Positions 35,345 to 43,401 of a stretch of 64,000 bases of DNA are shown here, in pieces (within the stretch, counting starts at the first letter, position 1; each line of letters opens with the position of its first letter). Source of the stretch: Candidatus Sumerlaeia bacterium (GTDB lineage Bacteria; Sumerlaeota; Sumerlaeia; SLMS01; JAHLLQ01); assembly GCA_019634695.1 (NCBI GenBank), contig JAHCAW010000014.1, positions 1 through 64,000 on the forward strand. Reading direction: 5' to 3'. The notes under the pieces were generated by a model that saw only the letters and a list, made by a program, of their open reading frames with translations, did not search any database and was not told where the DNA came from. The position numbers and the translations under genes were made by a program.

Positions 35345-35377
35345 ACGCCGGGGCAACGGCTTTCCGCGCCCCGGCGT
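35345..35377 (-). terminator. Terminator between FecR-like gene and polymerase operon
   Basis: A perfect 10-bp stem ACGCCGGGGC (35345-35354) and GCCCCGGCGT (35368-35377) surrounds a 13-nt loop. On the minus strand it is followed by TTCTCTTT. It lies 29 bp after the stop of the first FecR-like gene and 55 bp before the next gene's start. Confidence 0.7.
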
Positions 35378-35405
35378 GGGATGACTCGGTTCAGGTGGTC
35401 GCTCG

Positions 35406-36302
35406 TCAGGGAGCGGTGAGGCTGCGCAGAATGTCCTCGAGTTCTTCGATTTCCTTCTTCAGGTCATCGAGTTCGTCCTCAAGGTCGTCGATGTCGTCCT
35501 TGTTGTCATTGTTGCGCTTGAGGGCGTAGCCGCCCACACCAACGCCAACCAAGCCGGCGCCGATGCCGCCGGCAGCGCCGATGCCGCCGCCGCCGCCGCT
35601 GCCACTCCCGGTGCCGGTACCCGTGCCGGTGCCGGTGCCGGTGCCCGTGCCCGAACCTGCCGGGTCCTGCATCACGGGAGCGAAGAACTCGCGCGTGGCG
35701 ATGACCCAATTGCCGGCCTCGTTCTTGACCAGTTCGATGGCGTCGTTGGCGCCGATGACGGCCAACTGCGCGCCGGACTGGATGTCGCGGACGATGGCCG
35801 TCTCATTGAGCGCCGAGAGGCGAAGGCTCGTCGGGGTGAGACGCTCGGCCGCAATGACGACCGAGCGCGGCGTCGTCGAGGTTGGTACGATGGCCGCCTG
35901 CTCGGATGCGTCGGTCAACGGCTGGGCGAGTGTGACCTCGAGAGTCTCGTAGCGCAGCGCCATCGGCTTGTCAGCCGGGAAACCGGCAGCGACGGTGCCG
36001 ACCTGCAGCTCGACGGTGCGGGCGGCCTTCATGAGCACCTCGGAGTTGCTGCCCACGAGGACGGTGCCGGTTTCAGACAACCGAATGGAGACGGGCTCGG
36101 CGGACGCGATCACGCGATCCCCGACTTGCAGACGGGAAAGGCGACCTTCGCCGTTGCGCGTCTCGTTGGTGGCCATCACGACCTGGTAGCTGCCGCGTGC
36201 GTCCACGACACCCACCCACGCGTCAGCCGGCTTGACTTGGTCGGCAAAGGTCGGCGCCACAAGGAGCCCTGCCATCAGCACAGTTCCGATAAGCTTCTTC
36301 AT
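35406..36302 (-). CDS. FecR-like secreted protein with Gly-rich anchor and acidic coiled-coil tail (paralogue A)
   Basis: This 298-aa protein has a signal peptide (about 1-20, TVLMAGLLVAPTFA) and a FecR-like beta domain (about 25-130; LQVGDRVIASAEPVSIRLSETGTVLVGSNSEV). A second beta-rich part follows (about 150-215). Next come a (Gly-Thr) run, a glycine-rich helix (IGAAGGIGAGLVGVGVGGYALKRNNDNKDD, about 240-270) and an acidic coiled coil (about 270-295) ending LRSLTAP. ATG 36302 is chosen. The paralogue encoded just upstream (36516-37409) shares the full layout. It lies in the capsule locus and could be a surface or periplasmic scaffold. I know of no described function for this architecture. 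Confidence 0.7.
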   Translation of the reverse strand: MKKLIGTVLMAGLLVAPTFADQVKPADAWVGVVDARGSYQVVMATNETRNGEGRLSRLQVGDRVIASAEPVSIRLSETGTVLVGSNSEVLMKAARTVELQVGTVAAGFPADKPMALRYETLEVTLAQPLTDASEQAAIVPTSTTPRSVVIAAERLTPTSLRLSALNETAIVRDIQSGAQLAVIGANDAIELVKNEAGNWVIATREFFAPVMQDPAGSGTGTGTGTGTGTGTGSGSGGGGGIGAAGGIGAGLVGVGVGGYALKRNNDNKDDIDDLEDELDDLKKEIEELEDILRSLTAP

Positions 36303-36515
36303 GGTGTCAGAATATACCCTGTCCGCGAGATTATTTTTCACCCGATCATTCGGGGTTTTCACCAGCATTCGCCCCTGACCCCAACTTCTTGCGGCGGATG
36401 TGTCAAGCCATAATCGGACACGACCCGCTTTTTTCTCGTGCATTCCGAAACTCGCTGCACAGACTTGGCTTGCCGCCTGTTACGACTGCAGTTCGCCAGT
36501 TCCCTGACGACTTCC
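36303..36515. other. 213-bp spacer between the FecR-like paralogues
   Basis: No gene is seen. A TCCCTGA/TCAGGGA dyad (36501-36522) covers the stop codon of paralogue B. A TATATT box (minus strand, about 36315-36310) lies just before paralogue A, with no convincing -35. Confidence 0.35.
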
Positions 36516-37409
36516 TCAGGGAGTTGTCAGGCTCCGAAGGACGTCCTCCAAGTCCCGCAACTGGTCCTCCAGATCCTCGATCTCGTCCTTCAGGTCGTCA
36601 ACGTCGTCCTTGTTGTCGTCCGCCTTCTTCAGCCCGTACACGCCGGCCACAAGACCGGCGGTTCCGACGGCGATTCCGGTGCCCGTTCCCACTCCGATTC
36701 CGGCCCCCGCTCCCGCGTTTGCTCCGCCCTGCTGCACCAGTGCGCCCGACTCGTCGCGCCTGTCGCTGGTTTCGCCGGTGGTTTCGGCTTCCTGACTCCG
36801 GATGGCGTCGGCCAGCGTCCAATTCCCAAGCGCGTCCTGAACGAGTTCGAGCACCTGGTTTGCGCCCACAACAGCCAACTGCGTGCCAGACTCCAGCAGG
36901 CGCACCGAGGCCATCTCGTTGAAGGCGCTGATGCGGATGCTACCGGGCGACAGTTGATCGATCCCCAGCACGGCCGAACGCGCGGCGGTTGCTGTCGGCA
37001 CCACGGCGGGCCCGGCTTCGGCAGCGGGCTCGGGCTTCAGGATCGCCACGCCCAGCGTGTCAAACTGCAACTCCACGGGCTTCTCGACGCGAAAGCCGGT
37101 CGCAACGCTGCCGCCTTCAAGCGCGATCTGACGCTCGCCGGCCACCCGGACGCTCGATCCGTTGCCGATCAGCACCATGGCACTTTCGGGCAGGCGCATG
37201 ACGACAGAGCGCTCGCCGGCCAGAACACGGTCGCCGACGCGCACCTTCGCGCCATGGACAGGCAGCCCTTCGGTTCCGGCTGCCTCGACGATGCGATACC
37301 CCGCCTTGCCGTCCACGACGCCGACCCAAGCCGGCGCCGTCGTTTCCGCAACCCCGACGAGGGGCGCGCCCACCAGCAGCCCACACAAGACCCATCCACT
37401 AAGACGCAT
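36516..37409 (-). CDS. FecR-like secreted protein with Gly-rich anchor and acidic coiled-coil tail (paralogue B)
   Basis: This 297-aa protein has the same design as paralogue A: signal peptide (about 1-21, VLCGLLVGAPLVGVAE), FecR-like beta domain with VRVGDRVLAGERSVVMRLPESAMVLIGNGSSV, a second beta part, a Gly-rich helix (GTGIAVGTAGLVAGVYGLKKADDNKDD, about 243-270) and an acidic coiled coil ending LRSLTTP. Conservation between the two is strongest at DDNKDD(I/V)DDL and LEDxLRSLT. ATG 37409 has GGAG 8 bp upstream and a good sigma-70-type promoter 90 bp further. The VanZ gene lies upstream on the same strand. Confidence 0.7.
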   Translation of the reverse strand: MRLSGWVLCGLLVGAPLVGVAETTAPAWVGVVDGKAGYRIVEAAGTEGLPVHGAKVRVGDRVLAGERSVVMRLPESAMVLIGNGSSVRVAGERQIALEGGSVATGFRVEKPVELQFDTLGVAILKPEPAAEAGPAVVPTATAARSAVLGIDQLSPGSIRISAFNEMASVRLLESGTQLAVVGANQVLELVQDALGNWTLADAIRSQEAETTGETSDRRDESGALVQQGGANAGAGAGIGVGTGTGIAVGTAGLVAGVYGLKKADDNKDDVDDLKDEIEDLEDQLRDLEDVLRSLTTP

Positions 37410-37470
37410 GATACTGACTCCTGTTTCCCAAAGCGAAATTGATACGGGAACAACGACCTGCGAAACGGAT

Positions 37471-37486
37471 ATGTGCGCATTCACAT
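37471..37486. promoter_or_regulatory. Palindrome ATGTG-N6-CACAT near the paralogue B transcription start
   Basis: The perfect inverted repeat ATGTG (37471-37475) and CACAT (37482-37486) lies at the expected +1 to +16 region of the promoter at 37494-37523. It could be a repressor site. Its 6-bp spacing within TGTG/CACA is 2 bp too short for a CRP box. Confidence 0.3.
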
Positions 37487-37493
37487 GACCGCA

Positions 37494-37523
37494 CTTCTAC
37501 TGCCTTCTCCAGTCCGCTGTCAA
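37494..37523 (-). promoter_or_regulatory. Sigma-70-like promoter of FecR-like paralogue B
   Basis: On the minus strand a consensus TTGACA (37523-37518) is followed after 18 bp by TAGAAG (37499-37494), which matches 4 of 6 positions of the -10 consensus. The predicted start near 37487 gives a 78-nt leader. The -35 box overlaps the last codons and stop of the VanZ gene. Confidence 0.5.
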
Positions 37524-38116
37524 CTGACTTCGTCTGTCTGTCCGCCTTCGGGCGCATCAAGCGCGTGATTCTTTCTCCGGCGCCAACGTCGGACGCCGGC
37601 CGCGACAATCCGGCCCGTCAACCAAGCCAACCCGAAACCCACCAGAATCCCGGCCCAACTGGCGTAAAGGTCCTCGAAGGAGGCGGTGCGGCTGGGGACC
37701 GAGAGTTGGCGGTATTCCTCGTAAAGCGGAACCAGCAGGGCCACTCCGAGGGCGATTCCGAAGGATCGGCGTCTCCAGGAGGTCCCCCACAGGGCGACGC
37801 CCGCCCGTCCGGCCGCCGCCGCCATGACGCCGTAGGGGAGGAAGAGGAAGAAGTGGAGATACAGATCCTGATGGCGTGGTTTGAACCGACGCACGTTCCG
37901 GGGCAGCAGCTCCACGACCTTCTCGTGCCGGCGGACGGATTGCTCGAATTGGGAGGTCCTGTCCGATGGCAGAGTGGAAATCCAGTTGGTTGCCTGCCAG
38001 TACCCCAGGAATGCCAGCAGGCCCACGACGACTCCGGTCCAGAGCTTCCATGGTCGAGAGCGGGGGGCGACGGGCTCTGGCGCGGCGGGCCGGGTCGCTT
38101 GGTCGGATGGAGCCAT
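37520..38116 (-). CDS. VanZ family membrane protein
   Basis: This protein of about 198 aa has four hydrophobic segments and the VanZ pattern: HFFLFLPYGVMAAAAGR (helix 2 after HQDLYLH), and PLYEEYRQLSVPSRTASFEDLYASWAGILVGF (quoted for the family's E-x-x-Q...R...s-x-x-D-x-x...G signature). VanZ proteins confer low teicoplanin resistance in enterococci and often occur in polysaccharide loci, where their role is unknown. The start at ATG 38116 lacks a strong ribosome-binding site; the frame stays open to 38212 and a GTG at 38134 is possible. Confidence 0.8.
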   Translation of the reverse strand: MAPSDQATRPAAPEPVAPRSRPWKLWTGVVVGLLAFLGYWQATNWISTLPSDRTSQFEQSVRRHEKVVELLPRNVRRFKPRHQDLYLHFFLFLPYGVMAAAAGRAGVALWGTSWRRRSFGIALGVALLVPLYEEYRQLSVPSRTASFEDLYASWAGILVGFGLAWLTGRIVAAGVRRWRRRKNHALDAPEGGQTDEVS

Positions 38117-38664
38117 GGTGGGGGCTTCTTTGGTCACTTCGAGGTGGCGGTCGGCGAATGGGACCGTGGCCGAGGGGTTCAGGGATAGGTGCCTTGGGGG
38201 CTGACGTGCCAATCGTGTCCGGGGCAGCCGCGGGAGTTTATGTCAAATCCGCCATAAACGTGGGGGCTTTTCCCTCAAATCCGCCTCCGACTTCCTACTC
38301 GGAGGCGGATTTGGCGACATCGCAGCTTGACAGCCCGCGCGAGGGGCGCCTTACATCCCCGCGCTTTGCGAGGCGGCCAGCGCGCTCATCAGGCTCCCGG
38401 GCACCGTTTGCCAACGGCAATCCCGAGTTGTAGCAAGGGTGGGCTGGACTCGCGTCTCGGGGTTTTCGGGGGTGGTCTGCCTGATACGCACGGCGGGGTC
38501 GATGGGCTTTTCTTGCCCTTATCCGCGCCACGCACCTCCCGAGTTCCATCCGAGTTCGACTCATTCGCGTCGTCCGGTTCCCGCACGTTGCCTGATTCCA
38601 TGGCAGCGACCAGCGTGGCCCGCCTTGCAGCCCCATTCCCATCCCCGAACGAGACACCACCCAC
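38117..38664. other. 548-bp divergent regulatory region of the capsule locus
   Basis: This spacer separates the minus-strand VanZ arm from the plus-strand precursor arm and must hold the main plus-strand promoter. It contains a perfect hairpin (38276-38313) and a repeated TCAAATCCGCC (about 38243 and 38275). I see no supported gene and no clear sigma-70 promoter. Confidence 0.5.
38276..38313. repeat. Perfect 15-bp inverted repeat in the capsule-locus leader
   Basis: CAAATCCGCCTCCGA (38276-38290) and TCGGAGGCGGATTTG (38299-38313) are perfectly complementary around an 8-nt loop. No T-run follows on either strand. It could be an RNA hairpin in the plus-strand leader, a terminator needing antitermination, or a DNA operator. 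Confidence 0.75.
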
Positions 38665-40017
38665 ATGACTACCGTCGTTCCCCCCGTGGCATCCACCCCC
38701 GTCCATGAACTCATCGAGAAGATTCGCCAGCGCACCGCCGTCGTCGGCGTGATCGGTCTTGGGTATGTGGGGTTGCCGCTGCTGATCGAGTTCCATCGCG
38801 CCGGCTTCCCGGTGATGGGACTCGACATCGACCAGGCCAAGATCGACCACCTGCGGGCCGGCAAGTCGTACATCCTGCACATTCCGTCGGCCGCCGTGAG
38901 TGAGATGGCCAAGAGCGACCGCTTTGCCGTCAGCGTCAACATGGCCGACGCCGCCAAGTGCGACGCGCTCCTGTTGTGCGTGCCGACGCCGCTGACGCAC
39001 CACCGCGAGCCCGACATCAGCTACGTCGTCAAGACGTCGGAGAGCATCGCGCCGGCGTTGCACGCGGGCCAGATCGTCATCCTGGAGTCGACGACGTATC
39101 CGGGCACGACCGACGAGGTGATGGTGCCGGTGCTCGAGAACGGCTCGGGGTTGAAGGCGGGCGTCGATTTCCTGGTGGCCTACTCGCCGGAGCGCGAGGA
39201 CCCCAGCAACAAGAACTTCCAGACGGCGACGATCCCGAAGGTGGTGGGTGGCGGGACGCCCGAAGCGCTCGAGGCCGCCGTGGCGCTCTACGATGCGGTC
39301 GTGGTCAAGACCGTGCCGGTGTCGAGCACGCGCGTGGCCGAGGCGGCCAAACTGGTCGAGAACATCTTCCGCTGCGTCAACATCGCGATGGTCAACGAGC
39401 TGAAGGTCGTCTTCGCGCGCATGGGGATCGACATCTGGGAGGTGATCGAAGCGGCGAAGACGAAGCCCTTCGGCTTCATGCCCTTCTATCCCGGCCCCGG
39501 CCTGGGCGGCCACTGCATCCCGATCGATCCCTTCTACCTGACCTGGAAGGCGCGGGAGTACGAGATTCCGACCCGCTTCATCGAGCTGGCCGGCGAGATC
39601 AACACCGACATGCCCAAGTATGTCGTCTCGCAGACGATGGAGGCGTTGAACGATCAGGGCAAGGCGCTGAAGGGCAGCCGCGTGCTGCTGCTCGGGCTGG
39701 CCTACAAGGCCGACGTGGACGACCTGCGCGAAAGCCCGACGCTGAAGCTCATCGAGCTCTTCGAGGCGCGCGGCGCCAAGGTGCTGTACCACGATCCGCA
39801 CATCCCCGAAATCATGATGACGCGCGAGCACGCCGAACTGGCCGGCCGCAAGTCCGTCCCCCTCGACGAGGCGGCCACCTGTGACGTCGTCGTGATCTCC
39901 ACCGCCCACAGCGCCGTCGATTACGCGCGCCTCGGCCAACTGGCCTCTGTCATCGTCGACACGCGCAACGCCATGGCCAACGTGGCCAAGCCCAAGGCGG
40001 CGGTCTACAAGGCCTGA
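38665..40017 (+). CDS. UDP-sugar 6-dehydrogenase (UDP-HexNAc/UDP-glucose dehydrogenase family)
   Basis: This NAD-dependent four-electron oxidase of 450 aa converts a UDP-sugar to UDP-uronate. It shows the NAD-binding GVIGLGYVGLPLL (about 28-40), VPTPLTHHREPD (about 108-119), the uronate-dehydrogenase catalytic region PGPGLGGHCIPIDPFYL with its cysteine near residue 290, and KADVDDLRESPTLKLIELF at the C-terminus. The sequence is closer to WbpA/TviB-like UDP-GlcNAc dehydrogenases than to UDP-glucose dehydrogenases, but this is a judgement by eye. It opens the plus-strand arm and is followed after 41 bp by a UDP-glucuronate-epimerase-like gene. Confidence 0.9.
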   Translation: MTTVVPPVASTPVHELIEKIRQRTAVVGVIGLGYVGLPLLIEFHRAGFPVMGLDIDQAKIDHLRAGKSYILHIPSAAVSEMAKSDRFAVSVNMADAAKCDALLLCVPTPLTHHREPDISYVVKTSESIAPALHAGQIVILESTTYPGTTDEVMVPVLENGSGLKAGVDFLVAYSPEREDPSNKNFQTATIPKVVGGGTPEALEAAVALYDAVVVKTVPVSSTRVAEAAKLVENIFRCVNIAMVNELKVVFARMGIDIWEVIEAAKTKPFGFMPFYPGPGLGGHCIPIDPFYLTWKAREYEIPTRFIELAGEINTDMPKYVVSQTMEALNDQGKALKGSRVLLLGLAYKADVDDLRESPTLKLIELFEARGAKVLYHDPHIPEIMMTREHAELAGRKSVPLDEAATCDVVVISTAHSAVDYARLGQLASVIVDTRNAMANVAKPKAAVYKA

Positions 40018-40058
40018 CGGCCTTGCTTCCGGTCCATCCCTCAAGGAACGGTTGTCCC

Positions 40059-41048
40059 ATGAAGATTCTCGTCACCGGAACCGCCGGGTTCATCGGCTTC
40101 CATCTGGCCAGCGCCCTGCTGGACGAAGGCCATGAGGTCGTCGGGCTCGACAATTTCAACGCCTACTACGCGCCGGTGCTCAAGCGGAGTCGCCACGCCC
40201 TGCTCGAAGGGCGCGCGGGCTTCCGCCCCGTCGAGCTCAGCCTCGAGGATGCCGACGGCGTGCTGGCCCTGATGAAGGCGGAGAAGTTCGACACCGTCGT
40301 CAACCTGGCCGCCCAGGCCGGCGTGCGCCACTCGCTGACGCATCCCTTCGACTACGTGCGGTGCAACCTCGACGGCTTCCTCAGCATCCTCGAGGGATGC
40401 CGCCATGCCGGCGTCCCGCGGCTCGTCTATGCGTCGAGCTCGAGCGTCTACGGCAACAACACCAAGCTGCCCTTCAGCGAGACCGACAACGTCGACCACC
40501 CCATCAGTCTCTACGCCGCCAGCAAGAAGGCCAACGAGCTGATGGCGCATACCTACACGCACCTCTACGGCTTCCAGACGATCGGCCTGCGGTTCTTCAC
40601 GGTCTACGGACCATGGGGCCGGCCGGACATGGCCATGTGGCTGTTCGCCGACGCGATCCTGCAGGGTCGGCCGATCAAGGTCTTCAACCACGGCGACATG
40701 CACCGCGACTTCACCTACGTTGCCGAGATCGTCGACGGCGTGAAGCGCTGCATCTTCACGGGCGGGCTGGACCCCTGCGAGGTGTTCAACCTCGGCAACC
40801 ATCGCAGCGAGAAGCTGATGGACATGATCGCGACGTTGGGCCGGTGCATGGGGCGCCAGCCCGAGATGGAGCTGCTGCCGATGCAGCCGGGCGACGTGCC
40901 GGCAACCTACGCCGACATCGAGCGCGCCCGCACGAAGCTCGGCTTCGAACCACGCACGACCATCGAGGAAGGCGTCGCCCGCTTCATCGAGTGGTTCCTG
41001 GCCCACCAGGACCTCGTCGAGCAGGTGCGCCGCCACGGCCAGAGCTGA
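40059..41048 (+). CDS. NAD-dependent epimerase, UDP-glucuronate 4-epimerase-like
   Basis: This extended SDR protein of 329 aa has the Rossmann motif GTAGFIGFHLA (about 7-17), LAAQAGVRHS (about 89), the catalytic Ser/Tyr/Lys set in SSSSVYGNN and SLYAASKKANE, and FTVYGPWGRPDMAMWLF, which is typical of UDP-GlcA 4-epimerases (LspL/WbpP-like). It would turn UDP-GlcA into UDP-GalA, or the HexNAcA equivalents supplied by the dehydrogenase upstream. ATG 40059 has AAGGAACGG about 8 bp upstream. It lies 25 bp before the sulfotransferase gene. Confidence 0.88.
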   Translation: MKILVTGTAGFIGFHLASALLDEGHEVVGLDNFNAYYAPVLKRSRHALLEGRAGFRPVELSLEDADGVLALMKAEKFDTVVNLAAQAGVRHSLTHPFDYVRCNLDGFLSILEGCRHAGVPRLVYASSSSVYGNNTKLPFSETDNVDHPISLYAASKKANELMAHTYTHLYGFQTIGLRFFTVYGPWGRPDMAMWLFADAILQGRPIKVFNHGDMHRDFTYVAEIVDGVKRCIFTGGLDPCEVFNLGNHRSEKLMDMIATLGRCMGRQPEMELLPMQPGDVPATYADIERARTKLGFEPRTTIEEGVARFIEWFLAHQDLVEQVRRHGQS

Positions 41049-41072
41049 CGGTCAACGGACGGGAGGACGCGA

Positions 41073-41906
41073 GTGATCTGTTTCTGCCACATGACGAAGA
41101 CCGCAGGCACGACGCTGCACCACGGCCTGCGACACAACTTCGGCACGAACTACGTCGAGTTCAACCGCATCCCGCAACTGGAGCACCAGGTGCGTCTGCT
41201 GCGGGTGCTCAAGGGGCTGCGGCCGAATCTGGGCGGCATCGGCGGCCACTACCTGCGGGCCAACGACGAGTTCGCCAAGGTCTTCCCCGACGTGACGTAC
41301 TTCACCTTCCTGCGCGATCCGGTCCGTCGCTTCTTCTCTTGGTACAAGGGCCAGATGCAGGGCGGCAAGCACAGCCACACCGTGCAGGACCATTGCGCGA
41401 ACGAGCGGTGGCGCAACTACCAGACGAAGTTTCTGCTGGGCTGCATCACGGGTGCGGAGCGCGAGTTCGCGGCCGGCGCGGCCGAGCTCGAGAAGGCCAA
41501 GGGCATCCTGCGCGAGCGCTACGCCTTCGTCGGCCTTGTCGAACGCTACGACGAAAGCCTGCTGCTGATGCGCGACGCGCTGCGCATTCCGCGGTTCGAC
41601 ATCCGCTACGAGCAGCGCAACGTGAAGAAGAGCGGCGACGCGCTCGCCTCGCTCTCGGCCGACGAGCGGGCCTGCCTCGAGGAGGCCAACAGCCTCGACA
41701 TCGCGCTGTACGACTACGCCTGCGACGTAATCTGGCCGGAGCAGGTGGCGCGCTATCCGGGCGACCTTGCCGCCGACCTCACCGCCTTCAAGCGCGACAA
41801 CGAAGGCTTCGTCTTCGACCGCTTCGGCCTCCTGCGCTACCGCGTGGCCAAGCACGGATTCTACCGTCCCCTGACAGCGATGGTGCAGCTCTCCAAGGCC
41901 ACCTGA
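41073..41906 (+). CDS. Sulfotransferase family protein (carbohydrate type)
   Basis: This soluble protein of 277 aa has the 5'-phosphosulfate-binding loop MTKTAGTTLHH (about 7-17, Lys9) and the 3'-phosphate region FLRDPVRRFFSWY (about 79-91) of Sulfotransfer_2-type enzymes, which move sulfate from PAPS to sugar hydroxyls or amines. The start is GTG 41073 with GGGAGG about 8 bp upstream. It lies directly after the uronate dehydrogenase and epimerase genes, suggesting sulfation of a uronate-containing polymer. No PAPS-synthesis genes are visible in the window. Confidence 0.85.
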   Translation: MICFCHMTKTAGTTLHHGLRHNFGTNYVEFNRIPQLEHQVRLLRVLKGLRPNLGGIGGHYLRANDEFAKVFPDVTYFTFLRDPVRRFFSWYKGQMQGGKHSHTVQDHCANERWRNYQTKFLLGCITGAEREFAAGAAELEKAKGILRERYAFVGLVERYDESLLLMRDALRIPRFDIRYEQRNVKKSGDALASLSADERACLEEANSLDIALYDYACDVIWPEQVARYPGDLAADLTAFKRDNEGFVFDRFGLLRYRVAKHGFYRPLTAMVQLSKAT

Positions 41907-42025
41907 CCAAGCCAGCAGACCTCGCCGATTCATCAGCAGTGCGGATCACTTGCGGGGTTGGGACTGCCTGACCTTCCACTCAAGCCCGCGCTGCACCACC
42001 TTCCCGAGAAGGATACCTGTCCTAG

Positions 42026-43318
42026 ATGACGTCAGATCAACAGCGCAAGTCGTCCCTGATCGAGATCGAAGGACCCGTATCGCTGCGGGGCGAAGTCCGC
42101 GTGCGTGGCGCCAAGAACGCCTCGCTGCCGATCCTGGCCGCGGCGGCCCTGACCGGCGACCGGGTGCGACTGACCAATCTGCCGACGGAGTTGGTGGATG
42201 TTGGCTTGATGGTGGATTCGCTGCGTCACATCGGCGCCGAAGTTGCCGTCGAGGATGGCGCCGCCACGATCGCCTGCCCGACCATCCGCGCGACCTCGCT
42301 GCCGGCCGACCTTGCCAGCAGCTTCCGCTATTCTCTCCTCTTTCTCGGTTTGCTGGTGGCCCGCGCGGGCGAGGCGGAAATCCCGCTGCCGGGCGGCTGC
42401 AAGCTGGGCGACCGCAAGTTCGACCTGCACGTCGAGGGCCTTCGGCGTCTCGGGGCGGAGGTGACGGTGGAGGAACGCCGCATCGTCGCCCGGGCCGACA
42501 AACTCAAGGGCGCCGACATCAGCTTCTACCTGCCGACGACCTCGGGCACGGAGAACGTGATCCTCGCGGCCTGTTTCGCCGAGGGCCGCACGCGCATCCT
42601 GAACGCGAACACGCGCCCCGAGATCGTTGACATGGCGAACCTGCTGAACGCCATGGGCGCGAACATCACGGTGCGCAACCGCGTGGTCGAGATCGAGGGC
42701 GGTCGCCCGTTGACGGGAGCCGCGCATCACATCATGAGCGGTTGGGACGAGGCGCTGACCTATGTCCTGGCCGCAGGGACGACCGGGGGCGAAGTGTGCG
42801 TCCGCGACTTCACCCTCGATCATGTGCAGGGCGACGTCGCCTACCTGCGCGAGGCTGGGCTGGATGTCTTCGAGTGGGGTGGCAACGTCTATGCGACGGC
42901 CCGGAATCGAACGCTCCGGCCCTTCGATCTGTTTACGGCGCCGTACCCGGGAGTGAATTCAGACATGCAGCCGCTGTTCGCGGCCTTCGCAAGCCGCGCG
43001 CATGGATCGAGTTCCGTGACGGACCAGCGCTTCACCGAGCGCTTCCAGTATGCCGGCGAGCTGCGCAAGCTCGGCATCGCGATCGAATCGTACGGCAACT
43101 GTGCCGTCATCGAGGGACCGTCACGACTGGTCGGCACGCGGGTGAGTGCGTTGGACCTGCGGTGCGGGGCGGCCCTCGTGATCGCTGCACTCGGGGCGCA
43201 GGGCACCACGACGATCGACAACTGCAAGCAGATCTATCGCGGCTACGAACATCTCGTGCCGCGGATGTCGGCGCTCGGGGCACAGATTCGCGCGGTGGAG
43301 TCGGTCGCCACTTCATGA
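42026..43318 (+). CDS. murA: MurA homologue (UDP-GlcNAc enolpyruvyl transferase) in the capsule locus
   Basis: MurA adds enolpyruvate from PEP to UDP-GlcNAc. All catalytic marks are present: Lys30/Asn31 in GAKNASLP (K22/N23 in E. coli), Cys125 in PGGCKLGDRKFDLH (C115), SDMQP (D305 region), and the arginine in DLRCGAA (R397 region). The length is 430 aa. AAGGAT lies about 11 bp before ATG 42026. Its stop overlaps an ATG that opens the murB N-terminal frame. A MurA plus MurB pair in an exopolysaccharide locus may make UDP-MurNAc for the polymer. It may instead be the only copy in the genome; this window cannot tell. Confidence 0.9.
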   Translation: MTSDQQRKSSLIEIEGPVSLRGEVRVRGAKNASLPILAAAALTGDRVRLTNLPTELVDVGLMVDSLRHIGAEVAVEDGAATIACPTIRATSLPADLASSFRYSLLFLGLLVARAGEAEIPLPGGCKLGDRKFDLHVEGLRRLGAEVTVEERRIVARADKLKGADISFYLPTTSGTENVILAACFAEGRTRILNANTRPEIVDMANLLNAMGANITVRNRVVEIEGGRPLTGAAHHIMSGWDEALTYVLAAGTTGGEVCVRDFTLDHVQGDVAYLREAGLDVFEWGGNVYATARNRTLRPFDLFTAPYPGVNSDMQPLFAAFASRAHGSSSVTDQRFTERFQYAGELRKLGIAIESYGNCAVIEGPSRLVGTRVSALDLRCGAALVIAALGAQGTTTIDNCKQIYRGYEHLVPRMSALGAQIRAVESVATS

Positions 43319-43401
43319 CGGCTGCCGGGACGACTGTGTTGGAGAAACTCGCCCGGCGGTTGGGCGAGATGTGCCCAGGTGGCGTTCGTCGCGACGAGCC
43401 T
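43315..43401 (+). pseudogene. murB: Out-of-frame N-terminus of murB
   Basis: ATG 43315 overlaps the murA stop (ATGA) and begins MTAAGTTVLEKLARRLGE, followed by GGVRRDEP, which fits the first 28 residues of MurB proteins well. The rest of MurB continues in the +1 frame from about 43400 (LVGTGYWAIGGPAD). One extra base or two missing bases between about 43393 and 43405 would explain the break. It could be a sequencing error, a real frameshift mutation, or a programmed event. Confidence 0.6.

Noticed and set aside
37471..37486. A CRP-type binding site
   Set aside because: The TGTG and CACA half-sites are separated by 6 bp instead of the 8 bp of the consensus; it is kept only as an unnamed palindrome.
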